Source: Mortierella sp. BCC40632 (Eukaryota; Mortierellomycota; Mortierellomycetes; Mortierellales; Mortierellaceae). Taken from it: a DNA stretch of 11,328 nucleotides. The position numbers and the translations under genes are program-made. Position 1 is the first letter of the stretch; the number at the start of each line of letters is the position of its first letter. The stretch spans positions 1 through 11,328 of the forward strand of contig WAEK01000062.1 in NCBI GenBank assembly GCA_011634665.1, in the 5' to 3' direction. The notes under the pieces were generated by a model that saw only the letters and a list, made by a program, of their open reading frames with translations, did no database searches and had not been told where the DNA came from. This document shows positions 1 to 7,022 of the stretch, piece after piece.

Positions 1-896
1 CAGAAGTTACTTTTCCGGCATGTTTGAAGACTGGCAAAACGGGTCCACAAGAGCCTCAATGGTGAAGGGACAGTTATCTCGTACTGCGTCAGTCCTTCGC
101 AACCTCAGGGAGATCGGCTTTCAAGCGAAGAAAAAGTCAAAAGCCTTTCCTTAGTAAGCGACACAAGCAAAGCGCGGTTGGAGTGGGCAAAAGAGGTCAT
201 AAAAAGTGGACCATCGATGACTGGAAGCGAGTGGTATTCTCCAGATGAAACAAAGATAAACATCTGGAACTCGGACGGGATACAATATTACTGGGCTAAG
301 CCAGGCGATCCGGTTCAACCATTTCATCTTCAACCTACTGTCAAGCATGGAGGTGGATCTTGATGTTCTGGGGCTGTATGACGTCAAGGGACTTGGCTAT
401 GGCTGTCAAGATCTATGAAGGAACTATGAAAAAGGAGGATTACATCAATATTCTCGACACAACATTGAAAAGTCTCAGTATTATGATCTCGGAAAAAATG
501 ACTTCATTTTTCAGCACGACAACGACCCCAAACACAAAGCCAAAAGCAACAACCAAGTACCTGGAGGATCGGGATATTGAGGGTTCTTCGATGGCCTGCA
601 CAATCAACGCGGAATTTAAAATCAATCGAGCATGTTTGGGACAAGCTGAAGGTTCGGATTGGTCAACGAGAAAAGCGGCCTACGAGTGTTCATGGTGTGG
701 GGATATGGTGCTGGAGGAATGGGGAGCTGATACCACAGGATATGATTGACAAGCTCTATGAGTCGATGCCACGAAAGTAGAGGCCGTGTTGAAAGCGAAA
801 GGGGGAATACGAGGTATTGAAGAATTTTCCCGGACTAGTGGCAAAATGGTTTCTATGAGACGACAACATTGGAGGCGGCATAGCTCGCTCATGTGA
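1..896 (+). pseudogene. Tc1/mariner-type DDE transposase, 5'-truncated and frameshifted
   Basis: This is a cut-and-paste transposase of the Tc1 group, which excises and reinserts its own element at TA dinucleotides. Reading across frames gives the family's blocks in order: a helix-turn-helix-like N-terminal part (about 2-150), the LEWAKE segment (about 178-200), the first catalytic Asp in DETK (244-246), the HGGGS block followed by MFWGC (about 345-375), the second Asp block DNDPKH (518-535) and the catalytic Glu in SIEHVWDKLK (628-630), then SMPRK and a lysine-rich tail to a stop at 894-896. At least six frame changes are needed (near 150, 165-200, 243, 360, 470-480 and 575, and again at 776), so no full protein can be made. 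The start lies outside the window. Homology to Tc1 is firm; the subfamily is not resolved, and no terminal inverted repeat is seen because the left end is missing. Confidence 0.93.
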
Positions 897-1534
897 AGTG
901 ATAAGGCCCGCTTTCTTATTTCTCGGGTCCACCATTGATAAGACTTTCCTTTCTATTAATTGAATATGAAAGAAAGAATAAATAAACGAGAAAAATTAGA
1001 AAAGCGAAATTTCTGAAAAACATTGAAACCATTTGGCAAACTGTACTACGACAACGTTTTCAAACACACGCTGTCGTGTGGTAACTGACTTTTACTGGTC
1101 GCAGTAGCTACGATTTAGCCCTTTCAAAGGTGTGGACAACTTGGGGCTGCGGAGCCATCTGGTCTGCATGCCCCTCAATAGATAGTAGATGAATAAATAC
1201 TTGAGCAGGCTCTTGTTTGCTCCCTGGTCGTTTCTTCCTTTTGTTTTGTTCCTTGTTGACTTTGAAAGTAAGATGCGTCCGCCCCTTCCCCCTTTCTTTT
1301 GTAGAAGCTTGATTTGGCTTTGTGCTGCCTTCCGCTCGTTTCATGCCATTGGCTCCTGGCGACCGTTGGTAGCATGGCGCTTTTTGATGTAAAAGACTCT
1401 TCTCGTTTCGTCCCCCCTTCATTCTTTCCTTCCTTCCTGGCTGTTGTTCCCACCTGAGCAATCCCTATGACTCTCATTCATCGACCCTCGACCAGATGAC
1501 CGTCCCTTTGCCTTCCTCTCCTTTGAGCATCCCC
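897..1534. other. Non-coding stretch, partly pyrimidine-rich
   Basis: No convincing gene on either strand. The part from about 1190 to 1530 is rich in T and C on the plus strand, which produces chance open frames on both strands (for example 1108-1461 minus and 1189-1392 plus) with low-complexity Lys/Arg/Glu- or Phe/Leu-rich composition. A 6-bp hairpin, CACACG with CGTGTG and a 4-base loop, lies at 1065-1080. The right end of the Tc1 element should lie somewhere after 896, but its terminal repeat cannot be identified without the left one. Confidence 0.6.
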
Positions 1535-1694
1535 GTGTTGTGTTTTGAGACGGGAGCTACAGCACAACGCCATCTTTCAAGAAAATTCAAAAGGTTCCTT
1601 TTTCTATATCAAATTTGGCGTGCATGCACATTTGTTTGTTTTGCCCCCTCTGAAATAACACGCTGTGCTGTGGCTCCTTGCTCAAAGACAACAC
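1535..1694. mobile_element. Small MITE-like element with about 37-bp terminal inverted repeats
   Basis: The left arm (1535-1571, beginning GTGTTGTGTTTTGAG) and the reverse complement of the right arm (1659-1694, beginning GTGTTGTCTTTGAG) match at roughly 29 of 37 aligned positions, including GGAGC and ACAGCACA blocks in register. The 160-bp unit has no coding capacity, so it fits a non-autonomous DNA transposon. On the right the sequence reads CAACACTA, which would give a hAT-like TAGTG terminus, but the left end reads CCGTG. I see no convincing 8-bp target duplication. The inverted repeat is seen directly; family membership is inference. Confidence 0.6.
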
Positions 1695-2085
1695 TAAAAA
1701 TCATCGATCATGAGAGTCATAAATTCTGGTAAACGGAAAAAAAATGAAAGAGGGAGACAATCTTTAGAATCTAACATCAAAGCGCTATGACCACCGAATG
1801 TTAATGGCATGAAGGCTGCTAGCTCAAATCAGCTTCAAAAGGGGTGAACGACTCCCGAGAAAGTCGGTGAAATTTAAGGCTGAAAGGCGACCCCGGAAAC
1901 AGAAACCAATTTCCCACGGTTAAATTACGTCCATTGAAAAAATGGCTTTCAAAAAATCTTGAAAGACCTGAAATTTTCCACGACAAGTGTCCAACCGACA
2001 ACGCCATGTCTGATTCTGGCAAATCGCACGCAACCATCTCTTTTTTGCCATCCCACAGGATCTCCACCTCTCATCTTACCTTTCT
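1695..2085. other. Non-coding stretch, flank of the LTR
   Basis: No gene supported. Chance frames at 1819-2067 (minus) and 1934-2221 (plus) overlap each other and show no recognisable motif. The 5 bases just before the LTR (2081-2085, TTTCT) are the candidate left copy of a target-site duplication. The partner cannot be tested because the element's other end is missing. Confidence 0.5.
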
Positions 2086-2127
2086 TGCAATAGAAAAGGC
2101 GATCGTGGAAGTCGGAGTAAAGTCTGC

Positions 2128-2133
2128 TTTATT
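2128..2133 (-). terminator. AATAAA polyadenylation signal in the chromovirus LTR
   Basis: AATAAA on the minus strand, downstream of the TATA box in element direction, is the expected LTR poly(A) signal. The motif is short and AT-rich, so its support comes from position. Confidence 0.5.
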
Positions 2134-2152
2134 AAGGATAGTGAGGGAAGGG

Positions 2153-2160
2153 TATTTATA
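2153..2160 (-). promoter_or_regulatory. TATA box of the chromovirus LTR
   Basis: TATAAATA on the minus strand, 20 bases before the AATAAA signal and within the U3 side of the LTR. It would drive element transcription from a 5' LTR. In this 3' copy it would fire leftwards, into 2085 and below. Confidence 0.55.
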
Positions 2161-2247
2161 CAGGTTGAGGGACTATTTGGGGGCGCGGATAGTGGCGCGC
2201 CACTATGTTGTACAGAGGTAGGCGCAGCAATGTGGCTGTCTATTTCA

Positions 2248-2260
2248 TCCTCCCGTCTTG
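2248..2260 (-). promoter_or_regulatory. Polypurine tract (plus-strand priming site)
   Basis: CAAGACGGGAGGA on the minus strand ends exactly where the LTR begins (TGAAATAG). In LTR retrotransposons such a purine run resists RNase H and primes second-strand DNA synthesis. Its exact contact with TG supports the LTR edge. Confidence 0.7.
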
Positions 2261-2274
2261 AAAAAAAAAAATAT

Positions 2275-3933
2275 CTAAGTCGTTTTCCGTTGGGCTTTCA
2301 AACTCGGCAGTACTTCTGGTGCATTCTTGAGAGCTGTTTTTGATATCCATTGTGCTTCTTCATGGGGTAGCCTTTCCATAACACAAAGGTACTTGAATCC
2401 TCGTCCAACCTTCTTGACATCCAAGATCTTTTCAATCTCGTACTCTTCTTCTCCTTCAATGATTTCAGGTGGGGGCCTGCTTGCTCTATCACTGAATTCT
2501 TCTGGAACTCTTGATGTTGGATCAACAAGTCGGCGTTGAAGACAGGGGTGTAACTTCATCTGAGGAGGCAATTCCAACTTGTATGCATTTTCATGCACTT
2601 TCTCGATGATCTTGAAGGGTCCAGCATTGACGGGTCCCAGCTTTCTTGAGGGGGCCTGTTGGGTGGCTGCCAATCGGATATGTTCACTTTTGAGCATGAC
2701 CATGTCTCCTACTTCGAAGGTTGCCGGACGGCGCGATTGGTCTGCATGTTTCTTTTGTCGCCCTTGAGCCTCCAGGATGGCATCTTTTGCTCTTGAAAAG
2801 GAAAAAAGGACTGTCTTGCAACAAAATCATCCACTGCTGGGACATCAGAGGACGGAGGGGTCACAAAGAAAGAAGGGACGTGTGGGTTGTGACCATAGTT
2901 CAGAAAAGAATGGTGAGTATCCAGTGGAGGCGTTCTTTGAATTATTGTATGCAAACTCCACGGCAGGAAGGAAGAGGTCCCCAATCATTCTGTTCGTATG
3001 AGACAAGTGGTCGCAGCATCTCCTCAAGGTACGGTTGGCCCTTTCTGTTTGCCCATCTGACTGTGGGTGGAACGCCGTTGACATGTTGAGTTTGGTGCCC
3101 ATCAACTTCAAGGGGCTGTCCAAAACTTGCCGTGAATCTGGAGTCCCTGTCGGAGACAATATTCTTGGGCATACCATGGTGCCGGAAGACTTCATTGAAA
3201 AATATTCGAGCGACGTCGGCGGCGGTGTCTGTGGTTTTCGAGGGACAGAAGTGGACTTGCTTGGAAAGTTTATCCACAAAGACAGTAATCGCATCGAAAC
3301 CCCCGAGCCGTTTTAGGGAGTTTGACAATAAAGTCCATCGAGACAGTGTCCCATTTTTGGCTAGGGATTGCTAGAGGCGTAAACAGTCCAGCGGGGGAGC
3401 TTTGAGCGGGAGCTTATTCCGTTGGCAGGCGTCACAGGAGGTCACATAACGTTTGGCGTCTCTTGCCATTCGGGGCCAGTAGAATGATCTTCGCAATAGG
3501 TCATACGTCTTGTCGAAAAAGGTGTCCTGAAAGAGGTGCGTCATGAGCGTCATGGGTAGATCGGCTTGGATGTTAGCTCCTTTCGGTATGCAGAAGCAAG
3601 ATCTTTTCATCATGGTTGATCAAAAAGCAGGTCATCAAAAGATAAAAAATAACGTTTGTTTGGACTTCCCTCCCGGCAGCTTTCATAGAAGTGACCCAAG
3701 AGCAGGGTCTGTGGGATAACTCTCTATCAGGCGCTGCCGTAAACCTGGAGTCAAGCTGTACTGCTCTGGTCTTCATGGAGTTGATCTGGGTAGTGTCCTG
3801 TTCCTTGTGATCAGGTCTCCTGGAAAGAGCATCAGGGACAATGTTGTCTTTGCCGGCTTTTGTATTTGAAGGTAAAGTCATATTCTTGCAGTAGTTCCAT
3901 CCATCGTGCTTGCCGTCGGTAAAGGTTTGGCTG
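2275..3933 (-). pseudogene. Chromovirus pol fragment: RNase H tail, integrase, chromodomain
   Basis: From the 5' side (high coordinates): the end of RNase H with RRQARW and the DALSRRP motif (about 3933-3815); a degenerate integrase zinc finger that keeps CDACQ (about 3440); the DDE core with first Asp in MDFIV (3335-3333), second Asp in SDRDSRF (3151-3149) and Glu in DGQTERAN (3045-3043); the GPF of a GPY/F module (about 2620); and a chromodomain (about 2445-2310) with EYEIEKILDV at its start. The three catalytic acidic residues survive but lie in different frames, with breaks near 3330, 3130, 2845 and 2710. Integrase would insert the element and the chromodomain would steer it to modified histones. 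No intact product is possible. Confidence 0.9.
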
Positions 3934-4746
3934 GGTAAAGTGCATCAAAATTCGATCAATGATTTTTTAGATATAGGATCATTCCTGTACTCCTCAGTTC
4001 ATGGAGTCATTCTCATGTTGATTCGTAGAAGATCTACTTTGCGTACTTATGTGGTTCCGACTACAAAAGGTCTACTCAGGTATTGTAGCCATTCTCCAAT
4101 CGAGCAACATAGTCAAAAAGTACTAACAAAATTTTACACGGGTTTAGTACAGGGTTTTAGTCTTTGTTCATGGGCTGATAGTTTCGAATCCATTGAAGTT
4201 GGGAAAAAAACCTTAGATACACAGAGTACGTCAGTCAATAGACATCACAATCTATCATTATGACTATTCCAGTTTGTCTTTTAGGCGGTCATATCAATGA
4301 CTATGGCCAGGCACCTTTTCACAAATAGGCTAAAAGTTGCAAAAATTCTCAAAGTGGACGTTCTTCAAGCGAGAGAAATCGTGACGAATATCCCCACAGC
4401 CATTGAAATTTTATGCACGCTGTAAGCTTTGCTTGAACAACTCCTTCTACATACCCAGCCGGGACAAGGTTGTTCGTTCGTTTGATCTATCAGCCCATGA
4501 ACAAAGACAAAATACCCTGTACTAAACCCGTGTAAAAATTTTGTTAGTACTTTTTGACTATGTTGCTCGATCGGAGAATGGCTACAATACCTGGAGTAGA
4601 CCTTTGTAGTCGGAACCACATAAGTACGCAAAGTGTATCTTCTCTACAGAATCAACTTATGAGGAATGACTCATGAACTGAGGAGGGTAAAATGCGGGAT
4701 AATTCCATCTAAAAATCGTGATCGAATTTTTTGGATGCACTTTACC
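3934..4746. mobile_element. Long inverted-repeat (foldback-like) element
   Basis: The left arm (3934-4181) reappears reverse-complemented at 4487-4746, with only small indels and substitutions over about 250 bp. Both outer ends read GGTAAAGTGCATC, and both inner ends meet at TGGGCTGATAG. The 305-bp centre (4182-4486) shows no gene or known motif. Short open frames in both arms (3910-4263 plus and 4365-4631 minus) give the same peptide only because the arms are copies. The form fits a long-TIR non-autonomous DNA transposon or foldback element, sitting between a chromovirus fragment on the left and a hAT fragment on the right. No target-site duplication is evident. The family is unknown to me. 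Confidence 0.8.
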
Positions 4747-5613
4747 TTGAAACTTTAAAATAGGCGATCTCCACCTCGGCGATAGATTTAAGGAGCTGAC
4801 TACATCTCCGGAGAAAGCGTGGACTCTCTCCCCTGCTCGATGTATGCACACGTTGGGGATCCACATTTGTCATGATTGAGCGTGCGTTGCTGTGTAAGGA
4901 GGCCTATTGCACCGTCCTGCCGAGAACCACCTGGAGCAATTCGTTCTTGAGGAAGTGGAATGGCGACGTCTCAGTTCCCTGAGAGATCTACTTAAGCAGT
5001 TTGATCAGCTCGACCAAAGTTTGCGCCAGCAAAACCTATGCCACAATCTCTCTGACGGTTTGTCTACAATAGTCTAATGGAATTATCGAAAGGTTCCTGA
5101 AGGACAACAAGGATCACTTTCCGGACATTTGTTGTGGTGCCCAAGCTGCTTATGACAAGCTCTCAAAAGTACTACGCCGCGACTGATGACTCTCCAATTT
5201 ATTCAGTTGCTACGGCTATTCATCCTGCCATGCGTTTCAGATATTGGTCTGACATGCGTTGGGGATCAAATACGAAAGAACTGCCAAGAAGTCTGTTCGT
5301 ACCGTGTGGAACAAGTGGTATTCCAACGTTGATACTAGTGACGAGGATCAGCCTATTCCAGACCCCAGTGAAAATAGCAACGACATTGAGCTAGCCCTTC
5401 TCGGATTGACAGGACGAACAGATTGGGATGAGCTTGAGTCGTTTGTTTTCCAATCCCATTGTTCAAGAGACGCCATTGGTATTTTTTGGAAAAAAGAATC
5501 ATGATTCCTATCCAAACTTGTCAAGGATGGCGAGACTATTTTGCCATTCCTGCTACTTCAGCACCTTCAGAAAGATGTTTCTCAAAAGCACGATCTCTAC
5601 TACCATACACAAG
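4747..5613 (+). pseudogene. hAT transposase, C-terminal half, frameshifted
   Basis: hAT transposases excise and insert DNA elements and make 8-bp target duplications. Reading across frames, the conserved blocks appear in order: a CTRWGSTFVMIERAL block (about 4845-4890, frame starting with Asp at 4839), EWRRLSSLRDLLKQFDQ (about 4955-5010), the SKYYAATDDSPIYSVATAIHPAMRFRYW block (about 5160-5250), an acidic linker (5330-5400), then NPIVQETPL with FFGKKN and, one frame over, DYFAIPATSAPSERCFSKA (about 5545-5590). The last is the hAT dimerisation region. The protein stops abruptly after RSLLPYT, where the sequence switches to TAGTGTTTCTC at 5614, so the usual final 30-50 residues are missing. The N-terminal BED finger and the first catalytic Asp are also missing, cut at the inverted-repeat element. 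At least five frame changes. Confidence 0.88.
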
Positions 5614-5730
5614 TAGTGTTTCTCAAAAAGCCCGAGCAAAAAACTAGTCCCCACAATGTAAAAATTTCTCGGTGAAAGCTCACCCGACTCGGCTCGAAAA
5701 TTTACATTGTGTGGGACTGACAGGCTCGAG
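5614..5730 (+). mobile_element. Hairpin MITE, copy 1 (hAT-like terminus)
   Basis: It begins TAGTGTTTCTCAAAAAGCCC right where the hAT transposase homology ends and resembles the copy at 6889-7022. Bases 5661-5717 are identical to 6940-6996. The left stem near 5647 lacks two bases compared with copy 2, giving GTCCCCACAATG in place of GTCCCACACAATG. The right end is uncertain, because DIRS reverse-transcriptase homology begins around 5730 on the other strand. It has no coding capacity of its own; the plus-strand frame that crosses it merely extends the hAT frame into non-homologous residues. Confidence 0.7.
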
Positions 5731-6320
5731 GCCCCTGGCTACTAATAATACTGCTGCTGTCATAGCGAACGCTTTTCCGATGAAGGACGAGAGGGCTTTC
5801 AGCGTCATCTTGCTCTTCTTGACCATCTTGGAGGCTTCTCTCCTGATGTCGCGGATCTTTTTCCTTGGGTACTGCGAGGTGTCATCTTCTTCGAGTCTAT
5901 CACGAAGCCCAGGTGTGAAATCGACTGTGTGGGTTCCAGATGAGACTTGCTCTCTTTCACTAGGAATCCGAGCGACTTCAGCTTGTCGAGAACTTGTCTT
6001 GTTGCCTGTAAGGACTGCTCCCTGTTCTGGCCACTATCAGTAGATCGTCTGGGTATGCTGTAATCCTTATTCCCTTGCGTCGAGCCCATCTGAGGATCGG
6101 TTTGAGCATCTTCGTAAAGACGTAAGGCGCCAAGGAGACCGAAAGGGTAGCACGCGGAACTGGTATTGTTTCCCTTTCAATGGAACTGTAAGTATTTTCT
6201 GGAAGTCTCGTGAATGAGAACATGGAGGAATGCATCCTGGAGATCCACACTGGTCATGTAGTCTCCCTTGTTGATCAAACTGCAAACCGTCTTTATGCTT
6301 TCCATCTTGAAGTGTTTCTG
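5730..6320 (-). pseudogene. DIRS-type retroelement reverse transcriptase fragment
   Basis: Minus-strand reading across frames gives the reverse-transcriptase blocks typical of DIRS (tyrosine-recombinase) retroelements: MTSVDLQDAFLHV (about 6260-6220, first catalytic Asp), YQFRVLPF (about 6160), FTKMLKPILRWARRKGI (about 6115-6065), the active-site box YPDD (6055-6044), KLKSLGFLV (about 5980), a SHLGFVID block (about 5905) and SFIGKAFAMTAAV (about 5790-5750). The LGFVID-to-SFIGKA order marks the start of the RNase H region in DIRS elements. The usual YLDD or YVDD box reads YPDD here, which probably abolishes activity. Gag, the RNase H body, methyltransferase and tyrosine recombinase are absent. 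At least three frame changes. Ngaro or another YR class is possible but less likely. Confidence 0.82.
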
Positions 6321-6322
6321 AT

Positions 6323-6514
6323 TAGTGTTTCTCCAAAATTAACCGAGCGAGTCGGGCCAGCTCGGGCTGGCTCGAGTTTTCGAGCTTTTTTCGAGCCGGG
6401 CTGACCTCACGGCTCGACTCGAGATGTCAGTTAAAACTCGAGCCAAATTTATTCTGGCTCGGCTCGACAAGTATTGTTCGGTTAAATTTTAACTCAGATC
6501 GAGTTGGTTCGAGG
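6323..6514 (+). repeat. CTCG-rich subterminal-like block starting with a hAT-like terminus
   Basis: It begins TAGTGTTTCTCCAAAATT, matching the first 12 bases of the MITE copies at 5614 and 6889, but then diverges into irregular GGCTCG, CTCGGG and CTCGAG words. In hAT elements, multiple short subterminal repeats serve as transposase binding sites, and that is a reasonable reading here. No coding potential. The block grades into the regular array that follows. Confidence 0.55.
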
Positions 6515-6888
6515 TTGGCTCGCATGACTCGAAGTTGGCTCGCATCAACTCGGGCTGGCTCGCATGGCTCGAGCTGACTCGCATGCAAGCTCGAAAGCTG
6601 GCTCGCATGGCTCGAGGCGACTCGCATGGCTCGAGCTGGCTCGCATCAACTCGGGCTGGCTCGCATGGCTCGAGCTGGCTCGCATGACTCGAGAGTTGGA
6701 TCGCATGGCTCGAGCTGGCTCGCATGACTCGAGTTGGCTCGCATCAACTCGGGCTGGCTCGCATGGCTCGAGTTGGCTCGCATCAACTCGGGCTGGCTCG
6801 CATCAACTCGGGCTGGCTCGAATTAATTCGAGTTGGCTCGCATGGCTCGAGCTGGCTCACATCAACTCGGGCTGGCTTGCATGGTTTG
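6515..6888. repeat. Minisatellite of about 19 units, 19-20 bp each
   Basis: Units begin TGGCTCGCAT and end in one of two main forms, GGCTCGAGC (19 bp) or CAACTCGGGC (20 bp), with a minor GACTCGAGT form. Counting by eye gives about 19 units with a few indels, for example an extended unit at about 6575-6598 and a divergent unit around 6820. The open frames across it on both strands (6564-6941 plus, 6489-6725 minus) are periodic translations of the repeat and not genes. The array ends directly at the second MITE. Confidence 0.9.
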
Positions 6889-7022
6889 TAGTGTTTCTCA
6901 AAAAAAGCCCGAGCCAAAAAAGCCAGTCCCACACAATGTAAAATTTCTCGGTGAAAGCTCACCCGACTCGGCTCGAAAATTTACATTGTGTGGGACAACT
7001 GGCTCGGGCTTTGAAAAGCCTA
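6889..7022 (+). mobile_element. Hairpin MITE, copy 2 (hAT-like), 134 bp
   Basis: It starts TAGTGTTTCTC and its second half mirrors its first. A perfect 17-bp stem, GTCCCACACAATGTAAA at 6926-6942, pairs with 6980-6996. Outside it, GCCCGAGCC pairs with GGCTCGGGC, and the last bases (TTTGAAAAGCCTA) are a decayed inverted copy of the start. A second small hairpin, GGTGA-AAGC-TCACC (6950-6963), sits in the loop. The flanks read ATGGTTTG on the left (6881-6888) and ATGATTTG on the right (7022-7029), 7 of 8 matching, a plausible 8-bp target duplication if the edge is moved by one base. The structure is seen directly; the hAT assignment is inferred from the TAGTG end and the flank length. Confidence 0.75.

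Larger units (their letters stand above)
2086..2247 (-). repeat. 3' LTR of the chromovirus, 162 bp
   Basis: The minus-strand sequence begins TGAAATAG and ends CTATTGCA, an 8-base imperfect inverted repeat with canonical TG...CA ends. It directly abuts a polypurine tract. Inside, reading in element direction, a TATAAATA box (2160-2153) is followed by an AATAAA signal (2133-2128), in the order expected for U3, R and U5. The other LTR is not in the window, so the boundary rests on these internal signs and not on comparison of two copies. Confidence 0.8.
2086..3933 (-). mobile_element. Ty3/gypsy chromovirus retrotransposon, 3' part only
   Basis: Read on the minus strand, the element runs RNase H tail, integrase, GPY/F module, chromodomain, stop, polypurine tract, 3' LTR. 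This order (RNase H before integrase, chromodomain last) is diagnostic of Ty3/gypsy chromoviruses. Gag, protease, reverse transcriptase and most of RNase H are missing: the homology stops at about 3933 where the inverted-repeat element begins. The remaining coding part is broken in several frames, so this copy is dead. Confidence 0.9.

Noticed and set aside
897..1000. Right terminal repeat of the Tc1 element
   Set aside because: The left end of the element is outside the window, so no inverted pair can be shown, and no distinctive terminus was recognisable.
1108..1477. Two overlapping minus-strand open frames of 100-117 codons
   Set aside because: They arise from a pyrimidine-rich stretch, are rich in Lys/Arg/Glu with low complexity, overlap each other in different frames, and carry no motif.
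1496..1732. Plus-strand frame of 78 codons
   Set aside because: It spans the inverted-repeat MITE at 1535-1694 and reads through both arms, so it is a chance frame.
1934..2221. Plus-strand frame of 95 codons
   Set aside because: It crosses the LTR boundary at 2086 and runs antisense to the retroelement; no motif.
3910..4263. Frame with a peptide repeated at 4365-4631 on the other strand
   Set aside because: The shared peptide is explained by the two inverted arms being DNA copies. No protein family is recognised, and arm differences shift the frame.
6310..6320. AGTGTTTCTG as a fourth MITE terminus
   Set aside because: These bases fit the DIRS reverse-transcriptase reading on the minus strand (HFKMES), so the similarity to TAGTGTTTCTC is likely chance.
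6515..6888. Possible CRISPR array
   Set aside because: Units are contiguous without unique spacers of constant length, so this is a tandem minisatellite.
6489..6941. Open frames on both strands giving repetitive Ala/Ser/His/Leu-rich proteins
   Set aside because: They are periodic translations of the 19-20 bp minisatellite; several frames are open at once and the product has no domain.
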